Source: Diorhabda sublineata (taxonomy: Eukaryota > Arthropoda > Insecta > Coleoptera > Chrysomelidae). From it: 64,000 bases of DNA. Positions within the stretch are counted from its first letter, which is position 1, and the number at the start of each line of letters is the position of its first letter. Below are positions 11,832-23,800 of the stretch, one piece after another. The translations under genes and the position numbers were made by a program. Location: assembly GCF_026230105.1 (NCBI RefSeq), contig NC_079477.1, positions 10,049,001-10,113,000 of the forward strand, in the 5' to 3' direction. The notes under the pieces were generated by a model. The model saw only the letters and a program-made list of their open reading frames with translations. It was not told where the DNA came from and searched no databases.

Positions 11832-14800
11832 TATGTTGAAGAATAAATGTCTTGTTAGGTATAACGTATAACTGGTACTCAGATGGGGACAACAATGGAT
11901 GTCACCAACTTTTTACAGACATAAAATTTATATATATTATAAAAGAAAAATGTGGAAAAACTGAACTAAAAAGTTACTACGTTACTTTCACAAATAAAAT
12001 TCTCTAAATTAATATTAATGTCTGGAAATAAGATAAAAGTTTCGACACATAATACATTTATTCAATAGGTAAAGGAATTCACATTTCCAATTAATCGAAT
12101 ATCTCGTTGATTGTTGTTTCCAGTTGCTATCACATCTTATTGAAATACGTTGTTTACGTTATAATTTCATGTAAAAAATCGTGATTGGAAATGCTTATCA
12201 AATTTTTAATTCCCTCTGTATAGAGAAATAGAAGTCAAATTGAATGAAATTATTAACAAAACAAAGATTCTTAACAAAGTCTCTAAAACCACACATTATT
12301 TAAACTTCACTGAAAATTTGAATTTTTGGCATAAATCTTGGTAAAATTAGTCTTTAGAATAATTTAAATACTATATACAATGATTAATTGAGTATAAATT
12401 ATTAAAAATGGTTTTGATTTATGAAAGAATAGTTAGAGTAAATAATCATAGTTATATCATAAAGTGTGGTGGTTTTGAATTTGATTTCACTGCTCCCGAA
12501 CTCAATGTATATATTACCGTAAATTTGTGTAAACCAATTAGTGTGCAGATTAACAAGGTATTCCACAGATTATCTGTCTGAGTCATTTAAAGTGGAAAAA
12601 TTGATTCAATTCTTTCATAAACTAGATAATACACAGTGCTTTTCAGATAAAAGTATCCACCTTTAATAACTTTTGTAATACTGGTATTTAGAAAAAATCC
12701 AAAAACACGTCAATTTATGTTGGAAGGGGCAAGCATTATGGCTTATTTAAACTTACTGAAAAAGCCACCCCCTCACCCCTAGCAGCATCCCCTTTATTTT
12801 TCATCCAGAGATTCTGGTTGGGTAGCATAAACTTTTGTTTTTAAATACCCCCATAAAAAGAAGTCTAAGGGTGTTAAATCCGGTGACCTAGGTGGCCACT
12901 CCATCATCTGCCCCCTTCTACCTATCCAACGAGCGGGGAATGTTTCGTTTAAAAATTGTCGGACAGGCATAGCATAGTGTGGGGGAGCTCCGTCTTGTTG
13001 AAATACCAGTAAATCTTCGGAAAGGTTATCATTTTCTATTATTGTTGTAATACGTGGGTCAACCCCTTCCCTGAGTAACTCAAGATATGATTCACCATTT
13101 AAATTTCCGTTGATGAAGAAAGGTCCGACAATGTGGTCACCTAGGATACCACACCAAACGTTTAACTTTTGGGGATGTTGTGTATGGAATTCACGCATAA
13201 TATGTGGATCACTTTCAGCCCAATGTCTCCCAAAACTCTAGACGACGATCAAAATCATCTTCATTCAACTCGTGCACCAACTTAACTTTGTATAGGTGGT
13301 ACTTGAATTTATGTAGAACTCGGAAAACTGTAGAAGATGAAACACCGATCGCTCTACTTATTGTTGACAACGATTGGGGTTGTTGAGCCTCTAAGCTGAC
13401 TTGCCCTAAAATTGCCACTTGGATTGCTTCGTTATTTACGAGTCCCTCTCGCTTATGCACTTTATTTCAAACAGACCCTGTTGTGGTAAATTTCTCCATC
13501 AGTTGAATTACATACTTATGAGTTCCATGTCTTCCGTCATGTAATTCGTTAAATATTCTAGCAGCAGCTCTTGCACAATTATTATTTTGGTAGTATAAAC
13601 CTACAATTTCAATTCTTTCTTGCAAAGAGTAAACCATTTCAGAGAAACAAAATAAATAATGTATCAAATTACACTATCAATAGTGACTACAAATTCTAGT
13701 TGACAATGTCAAACTTTAATAAAAAGTAGAGTTTTTTGTTGTTTGGATTTTTTAAGTAGAATAAATAGCACAGTTAAAAAGATTAAAGAGTTTGAACTGT
13801 TGTACAACCCATTTTAGTACAGGCAAATAAGGTGAAAGTAAATAATAAGTAAAATTTGTGCTCTTAAAAGAAAAATTGTTTATCTCATAAACTAACCACT
13901 TTAACCTACAAGTATTATACATTTTTGAAATCAGCTCAAAGAGGAGTATCCAAATTTTACATAAAAAATATGAAAAGTAATTTAAAAAAATAAAGGGGAT
14001 GCTGCTAGGGGTGAGGGGGTGGCTTTTCCAGTAAGTTTAAATAAGCCATAATGCTTGCCCCTTCCAACATAAATTGACGTGTTTTTGGATTTTTTCTAAA
14101 TACCAGTATTACAAAAGTTATTAAAGGTGGATACTTTTATCAGAAAAGCACTGTATAGAATACCTATGTAATCTGCAGACTAGCGACCATATATACGGTA
14201 AAGTTCATTGCAGGTTCTTAGTTGAATAAAATATTAATTAGTTTAGTAATTATTCAATATAATTTCTGGGGCTTCCAAACAAAGGAATGAAAAACAATCA
14301 ACTAAAATGTTACTCCATTGATCAACACATCAAATTAACTAGAGAAAAATCAATAAAAACAGTCTGACGTCGACAGGCAATCAAATTGTAAAATATCATT
14401 TCATAGAATTACTCATCAGTGCAACCTAAAGATTGGTGACATTTCGAGTGACACAAAAATTATTTTTACGTCAAGCACATCTATTAGTTGCAAATGTAGA
14501 TTTGCAGTCACATTTTCTGAAGCCTTATTTACTACTTTGTAGCGGATTGAAGAAAAAAAATTTTAATATCAGCAACATGATTTTTAGCTTTCAACTTTTT
14601 TGACAAATGCTTAATCGAGATCTTGCTTATAACTGCTTCCAAATTCCTCTTTTTGTGACCAGTTGGTAGAACCCATCACCAAAAACATCAAATCCTCACA
14701 TTTCATAGTATTACTTTGCTCATTTATTATTCAAGCCGTTGTAATAACGGTTCTTGAATCTATCTCTTCAATTGTTTTTGGAGACGAGATGTCACAATTC

Positions 14801-17800
14801 TAAGGTTTGAGGTCATACTTGGCTTGTCAAATTGATTGACAAGCCAAGTATATATCAATACATAATGAAGAAAGGTCATTAATGAATAATCAGAGCTTGC
14901 GTCCAAAGTCGGTACGATTAATGATAAGTTGTTATAGGAAGATGGCTATTTGCACAGTTGTTTTGAGAGAATCTTAATTTTTTTATAAAATGTCTTCAAA
15001 ATTACTATTCAACAGAGCTTAAAGATTTACATAATCACAAAACAACATATTTTAAATATTAATATTTATAATAATTATTTATTTTTGGTTCCGATTGATT
15101 TAGTGCGGAATATATGCACATCCAATTTACATTGGAGATTGGCCAATCGACTTGAAATTTCGAATATACGAAAGAAGCTTGATGGAAAATTACAACAAGA
15201 GTCGTTTACCTGAACTTACCCTTGAAGAAATTAATTACATACAAGGCACTGCTGATTTCTTTGCGTTGAATACTTATTTTACTTATATGGTAAATGATGT
15301 ACCGGAAGGAGACCCAAATATCACTAGTTTTCAGAACGACGTAAGAATTGAGAAAACGTATGTTAAAGGTGCTCAATTAGGTGCAAATGGTTTCCCTGTA
15401 AGTAATTTACACTACATTTAATTGCTTAATGTTGAAAACATTTTTCGAAATTATTTTGTTTCACACTTCAAACTCAAAAACAAAACGAGTTTAAAATCAC
15501 TTGATTGAAGTATCTAGCACTTCATTAAACGCATATTAATCATTGAAATTAGAGTAGAGAATTAACGATTTAATTTTGAATCAATTTTTTGATTTTAATA
15601 CTAGTTATGTATTGATAGAGAAAAGTGATACATTATTACTTGAAAGTAACAGTTTCTCGAAAGCAAAATTTGTTGCTGACTTTTTGCCAAAGATTTGAGT
15701 TGTTTGCTTTAGCAAATTCCTCAACTTTCGTCAGATTGTTGCTAATGTATTGCTATTTATATTTTTAAACAAAGCCAGCAATAAAATAGAAACAAGCAAT
15801 CAGCCACGTTTTTTTTTTTCAAAAAAAATATTTCAAAAATATATTTTGACACCTTAACAAATGTTTTTCGATCATCACAAATATGTTGTTTATGCTTATT
15901 GGTGTAATAATTGCCTACAGAGACAGCAAAAAATAGAATCAAAGAATGCTTTTTCATAGAGATATCAAAGAAACTAATTATTATCTCCAGAGGCAACAAA
16001 TCTGTCATATTTTTTTGAGGGGGAAAAATAACTAAAAAATAAATTTGGCAAGCTTATCAGATATTTTTGATTACTTTTGAAATAATCCCGATTGTGTTGC
16101 TCATGCTTTTTATTGTCTACAGAACCTGCAATAAAATAGACACAAAAAAGGATATGCCTATTCATAAAAATGTCTTGGACGCTAATCACAAAATTGAATA
16201 TGGCTGCTGATAATGTAGACAACTATCATAGCAAAATGCATGAGCAACAAAAGTTGGAGTACGTATCACAAAATTTAATTTTTGGATATTTTTCCTTAAA
16301 AAATATGGCTGATTTCTTATTTCTGTTTCATGATTATAATTCTTCCAATATCAATTGCAGAAGACAGTTAAGGAAGGAACAATCAATATTTCATATATAC
16401 ACACGGCACTCGTACCAAATTAAGAAATGAAAAATAATCTAACAAACCGTCAGTCCACGTGGACTCTGTTTACCAATGAAAATATCGAATCGTAAATATA
16501 AAAGCATTTCTATTGGCCGAAGCTGTATGTATACAATTTCTTCGAAATATATTAATTATTAATTTAACTGATAAATTTCTTTGAATAAATAGAAATATGG
16601 GCGTTCTTTAAACCATGGGCGAATGAAGACAATGAAATTGCACAGTGTAGTGAGAATAAAGATAGTTATGAATGTAATAATGAAGATTTAGTTATACGAA
16701 CATAGCAACAAGTTATTTTGAATATATTCGAATGTTTAAAAAAGGAAAATATTCAGCAATCTGATTATGCAATCAGATAAATTTTCCAATTATCGAGTAG
16801 TTACGAAAGGGGTTGCTGTGGATTATTAACAGAACCGAAAAACATATGAAGAAAAACGGAAATGAGTTGACAAAGCTACTCAAGATTTCATGCGTAGGAC
16901 AATTTATATGAGAATAGAGTTGCGACATTAGAAGTAATACTATAAAAGGCAGCAGATTGTCCAGAATACAATTATACCAGTTTAGAAACATTGCGTCATT
17001 ATCAGCATGTGGTTTTAAAAATGGAAAACTGAATAAACTGATGGCATTCACCGAATCGACAAGAATTGATCGATGGCGAAAAGATTATTTGCGTCAGCTA
17101 AAAGACTGTTGAAGGTCTAATAGACACATAATTTATCTAGATGCAACAAGGTTTGACAGTCACGATGTGGTAAATTTCGGTTGGGTTAACAATAGTAAAA
17201 ATTGCTGTTGCAGAATGGGGTCCAAAGTTAGAGAAAATTTATTATATTGACAAGCTATGCAAAGAACAGGGTCATACTCTTCTCAGGCTACCTCCTTACT
17301 ATTGCAAATTTAACTCTTAAGAGTTAAACAACGCTGGTTGTACGGAGTCGGAGCATCGATACTCACATGGTAATGAGCGCGTTATTCCGAAGTAGTACAC
17401 GCAACCTAACCTAACCTAACAATAGATGGTAGCCAACTAGCCGGAGAACATACTTTCAATCACAATAACTACGTTTGTGTTTACTAACATCTTAATAGGT
17501 AATCTTTTAGGTAATAAAATGCTACGAACTTTTAAAAATTATACAAACCTGTTTTTGCTACATTTGTGGGGAATTCGTATTAAAAACACAGCGAAATGTC
17601 ATCACAGATCTTATTAAAACAGCTTATAATCTATATTTTGGATTTTCTGTCAATGAGTGAGATAAGAGTTGGTTGCCAAAAGTATTTTGCAACAGCTGCT
17701 CGAAAACTTTGAAAGGTTGACTTGAAGGAAGCCACAATACCATGATGTTTACAATGCCAATGATTTGGATTGAGCCTCAGAATCATGAAAATGATTGTTA

Positions 17801-20800
17801 TTTCTGCATGACATCAACACATGGATTCTCAAAAAAATCTGCAAAAAGACCAATTCCTTGTGGTGAAGGCAAGTCCAGTTCCATCAATTAATGAGAAGGT
17901 GGAAAATAAAAATATTTCTGACCTACAATCTCAATCGAGTTTTTTTCTGCCGGTACATCTTCATCTTTATCTTCATACATTTTGTCTGGATCTTCCAGTC
18001 CATCTGAAGAACCTCATTTAGTTAGACAAGGTGACTTAAATGATCTTTTTAGAGACTTGAGACTTTCAAAATCTAATGAGCAATCTATTGGATAAAAGTA
18101 CTAGAGTTTCATATTTTTGTACTAGGCAAGAAAATTTTACGAGATACTTTTCCAAGAAGATGATTTGATACATTGTAATGATGCTGCAGAGCTTCTTCAA
18201 GAACTGAGTTTTCCAGAAGATTCTAGTAAATGGAGATTTTCATTGATGCTTCACAAATAAGCTTAAAAGCCCTTCTGCTCCATAATGGTAATAAATACCC
18301 ATCACTGCCCGTTGTACATCCTACGAACATGAAGGAAAATTATGCAAACCTAGAGGTATTACTCGACAAAATTCAATGTTCTCAATACCTATGAAATATA
18401 TGTTCTGATTTAAAAGTCGTCGCTATACTTACTAAATTACAAGGAGGATACACAGAGTTTTGTTGTTTTCTTTGTGAGTGGGACAAACGCGCAAGAGAAA
18501 AAGTTTAACTCCTGGACTTGAAAATGTATCTCAGAAATGTTTGGTGAGAAAATTTTTTGCCACCACTTCACATAAGCTTGGTACTCATAAAAAAGAATCA
18601 ATAACGCAAAATTTAAGGAAGCAATTTTTGTAGGTCAGCAGAAACGTGAGCTAATGAAAGACGTAGCTTTTGATTCTAAGTTGAGCAAAGCAGAAAAAAG
18701 AGCTTGGGTGGTTTTTATAGAAGTTTATCATAATTATCTTGGGAATACAAAAACTGAGAACTACCGACAGATCATTCGGGAGCTTCATTCTGCTAAGGGT
18801 GCAATACTCAAGATTTATTTTTTTGCACTAGCATTTAAATTTATTTCATGAAAATCTTGGAACCATATCAGATGAACTTGGTGAAATTTTCATCAGGATA
18901 TGATGCAGATTGAAAAACGCTACAGTGGGAAATAGTCAACAGGAATGCTTGCTGATTTTTGTTGGTCAATTCGCCGAGAAACTCCAATAGTAACGATGAA
19001 AAGGAAAAAACACAAAATAACTTAAAATTTCTCACCAAATAATGATATAACTAACCAATATTTCTTCATTTTTTGGTATAATTTAAGATTTTTCACTGTA
19101 AAACTTAAACCGTAATATTTTTCATTTCATTATGATACTCGATACTAAGATTCCGTGTTTAGAGAACAAAATATGATGAATTAATGCATGAAAACAAGAA
19201 GTAGAAAAAAAAATTTTTTTTAAACCAGAGTAATAAAAGTAGGATGCACAAGTAATCATATCTGGATTATAAGATAAAACTATTACTCAGATTAATGTTA
19301 TATCCTTTCTTAACCTAACCTAACCTGATTACAATTGTGCTTGTAGGAGTATTAAATATAACGATTTGATAATTTCACTTCTAGGTAGTGCCTTGGGGAG
19401 TATACAAAATGTTGAAATACATTAAAAATGCATACAATGACCCTGTTATACTTATTACAGAAATGGGTTTTTCAGAATATGGTTTAACTTTAGAAGACGA
19501 TCTTAGAATATTGTTTTTCATGGTGAGTCCAAATTATTTATCCACTATTTTTAAAATAATAACTGTGATAATTATAGATATACTACAAATAATATTAACT
19601 GATATTATCTTGTCAACGTCATCACGCCACTGAATCCATTAGTAGAAGTAGATTATTCACATATTTTTTATTAGTCCAGGCAGTGGCGGACTTACAAATT
19701 TGCTGCCAGACTATCTATCTTTTGTCAAAGAAATTCGATATTTAGTATACTGCATTTAATAGTATATTTGATGTTTTATTAAATTACATTTTCCGTAAAA
19801 TTATCAAAACTCATCTTCTTCGTGTGAACAATATTTTTTATTTTATAAGTCAAAATAAATAGTATATTGTGCAACAAGTACGAAAAAATCAACTTTTCTC
19901 ACGAGTGTGGAAGTCTGTGGAAACACACGAGTGGGAAAAGTAATTTTTCCACATGTTGCACACTATTCTTTTTCTACAATATTTACGAGGATATATTGAA
20001 AAATTCTTAGCCTACTATAGAACAAAATTTCAATGTCAAAATATTTTATTACTCAACATATTCTCCTCTTAATTGGATACATTTATTACAGCGAACCTGC
20101 AACGTATCTAGACCTTTAAAAAAAATGTTTCTTCTTGCTCTGCAAACCAGACCTCCACAGCTTTTATTACCTCCTCGTTGAAAGAAAATTAACGACCTTT
20201 CAAACTTTTTTTCAGTTGAGGAAAGAGATGATAGTCGGACGGAGCCAAATCTGGTGAATAAGGGGGATGTTCTAGTAATTCAAACCGTAAATCACGAATT
20301 TTTTGCATAACAAGATGAGATTTGTGTGCAGGGGCGTTGTCCTGCAAAAACAAAACGCCTTTAGACAGCTTTCCGCGTCTTTTCTCTTTAATTTTTTCCT
20401 GTAGAGTGGTCAGTAATGTCGAATAGTAATCTCCAGTCATTGTTCTACCCTTATCCAAAAAATCAATCATGATTACTTCATGGCAATCCCAAAAAACTGA
20501 AGCAAGAACTTTTCCAGCAGATTTTTGGACACGAAACTTCTTAGGCATTGGAGAACCAGAGTGTCGCCATTCCATCGATTGTTGCTGTGTTTCTGGATCG
20601 TAGAAATGTACCCAAGTCTCATCCATAGTAACATTTTTGGAGCAATTTCTCTTATGTCCATATTGACGTGAACTTAAATACAGGTACTTGATGATGGCTT
20701 GATACACCAATTTTTCGATTTTCCCAATATCGGTGGACATCTTTTTATTGCGTAACTCTGGTTCACTTTTTTGACGTCAAATTTTACATTGACACTTCTA

Positions 20801-23800
20801 ATAAGTTATTGTTCGTTGCTATGGTAACGCAATATTTTGTTCATGCATGGAACTGGTCTAGGCTAACTAGATATCAATACATCCTTGTATGTTCATGATT
20901 AGTAAAACCAAAATAATACTAAAGTATCCTCTTAACTGTTAAATATTATTATTTAAAATTGTAGTTTATTGTGAAATATTCACAATTTTGCATAGTAAGC
21001 CCAGAACGTCATTTCTTTTAATTAATTTAATTTTAGATGTTGAGGGTTGATCGTTTATATACGGTGTATTTTCTGTTTCCATTTCTATAAAGGGTTCGAG
21101 TGATTTTTCAATGGAGTTGACGATTTTATTAGCAACGTTAATTTTATTTTTAATAGACTGGATTGCCATCCTCCATGGCGCTTCAAGTTAATATGTCCCC
21201 TCCTGCATTTACAAAAACGTCTGAATCAGTGACATATGTATAGATGGGAGTTTTCTAATTTAAAAAAAGAATGCAATTGTCTTAGCAATACTACCGAATT
21301 TGTTAATGCCAACTACCTGTCTAGTACATTTTCCATGTTGGTAATTTAAAAAGAAATGTTTTTCTGGCGAATCAATGGGTCGAAGAGCAGCATATTTTTT
21401 TATATATCTCATAAAATTCTCCTGTTACAGTGAACGTTCTTGGCTTTTTTGTTTTCGTGTTATCTAATTTCACAAGTAAAGTTTAATTTAAAACCTCTAA
21501 ATAATCGATTCTTAACTTCCAAAACTCCTCTCAAAGACATGCCCCTGCTACACTTCTTATAGCTACTGCTGCCTGCAGATAAAAAATCCAGAATTACAAA
21601 GCTTTACAAAAAAATTCTTGCCACACGAGAATTTTGATTTTTAATGATTATTTAATTCTTTTTATCTACTGAAAAACCCACTAATTAGAAAAATCTATGT
21701 TAATTTGAGGAAAAAATAAAATTAAATTCTAAAAATTCCTTCTAAATAAATTTACCTTTATTAGTAGATATTCCTTGTCTGGAGCTTCGTTTAAAAATCT
21801 CTGCAATTGGTCTGCTGTTATTATGTTTGATTTTTTGGGGACAGAAAATATTCCAATAAAAAAAAAGATGATCCTTACCATTGACATAGAGTGGCCATTG
21901 TAGTTGACAATAAAACAAAAGAAAGTGTAATAGGTATCACACCTTTCTCAAACCGTGTTATTGTTTTTCAAAGTGGCAACACAAAGAGAGTTATTGACTA
22001 CCATAAAATATCGCAAATTAGAGTACTTCGGTCAGGTAATGAGAAGACAACGATACAAATTCCAGAGATTGATTATGCAGGGAAAGAGAGGTTTAGGACG
22101 ACGAAGAATAGCATGGCTGCGCAACTTAAGGGAGTGGTTTAACTGCACAACAAATCAATTGTTTAGAGCAACTGTAAATAAAATACAAATAGTCATGATG
22201 ATCGCCAACATTCATCCGAAGTTGGCACTTTAAGAAGAAGAAGAAGATATAACTTGATGTTTTTAATCTTTGTGCTTTTATTAACCTTGAATCCATCACG
22301 TAGATGACACCCAATTATCACTGCTGGCACTCTTTTATAGATATTTTCTGTTATAGAACACATCTGCATATGCTATAACTGTAAATTTGTTCTTCTAATT
22401 ATGCCTTACATGACTAAATTGAATTTGATGGAATATAAAGGGTCACTTCGATCGATCATTGCATTTATTTCAAGCAGATGTACTGTTATGGTTAAAAATT
22501 TGATCTCTTGCATCTTAATAGTTTTCTTTTTAAAAATCTTTAATCTTTATTATTCATCCAACATATATTTTCTATATACTGTATCGAAGGCTTTTCTGAA
22601 ATTGATGAAGTCCTGTATTTGTACTTCTATTACGTTTCCATTTTTTTTTTCAGTGTAGATCGCATTTATTATTGGTCTAAAACCAGAAGTGGTCTCTTAG
22701 AATTCTTTCTGGGTATACTTTTATATGTTTCTTTTTTTTTTTTTTAAATATTCAAAAATGGAAGATACTTGAGAAAATCAAAGTTTATTCTTTGATAGAA
22801 TTTATATATTATCAATATTAAGCATTATATATACACGGTAAAAATGGTAAATAACTTCCATCTTATGATATTGTTTATTATTTCTATATCAACTGATGTT
22901 ACTCCATTTCAAAATTTTATTCAACTGTTCATAATTGGAGATCTAAACTAATCATGTTTAGGATTATTTCAACGCTACACTTGAGGCGATGTTTCAAGAC
23001 GGTGTACAAGTTATAGGAATTTCTGCTTGGAGTTTATTGGACAACTTCGAATGGGTGGATGGGTACAGGTAAATTTTTCGTCAAATCTTATTCAATATTA
23101 TTGTTTTTATCCGATTGTCTGGAGTGTTGTATTTGTAATTTAAACTTGAGTTGATAAAATTTTTAAATCAATATAATATTCAGAAAATAGTTGCATGAAA
23201 TGCAGAGGGAATCATTCGGCTTTTTATATCATCTGCCATCTTACTAATGGTACATAGAATCTATGTCAAAGCATATATTTGGCAGCTTCACTTCTATACG
23301 CGGAATACCAAGTTAGAAAATCTTTTATTCATGTATATACCTAATATGAAATTAAATAAACTGATCCTATTCAAAGGTTCTAAAGTAGATATTGAGCACA
23401 CCATCGCATTTCAGTACCTTCAAATCGTGGTACATAGATTCAGTAATAAATTCATTATTCATAGGTGTAGAATTTGGTATTTACTAGTTCGAAAAAGTTG
23501 AATTTTGCATTATTGTGTCATGTAAAGTATTAAAAGACGCTAAGTCTTTTCCGGTACGTGGCTGAGACGTCATCAATCACGTGTCAGAAACGATTCAGCG
23601 TAAGTAAAACTTTGGTATTTATCCATTACGAAAATACTGGATAAGAATTTTTCTTCTTTTGGGAGTAATTGAACACATCTGCTTCTTAAATGAAACATGG
23701 AAGTACATTTTTTGTTTGGTACGTAAATAATTTATGATAATTATATTTTTGTAGTGCTCATTTTGGATTTTATTACATCGATTTCACTGATCCCAATCTG

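Larger units (their letters stand above)
12634..14153 (-). mobile_element. IS630/mariner-type DNA transposon, copy A (394-bp TIR family)
   Basis: The element begins CAGTGCTTTTC and ends GAAAAGCACTG, followed by TA at the right edge; the left flank reads CA instead of TA. The right inverted repeat spans 13760-14153 (394 bp). The left one is cut to 12634-12799 by a deletion that also removed the transposase C-terminus. A sister copy sits at 60830-62132. The element lies in GH1 intron 4, antisense to that gene. Confidence 0.92.

Noticed and set aside
15757..16430. three overlapping ORFs of 82-86 codons
   Set aside because: They overlap a diverged repeat cluster and show no protein features; translations mirror the repeat units.
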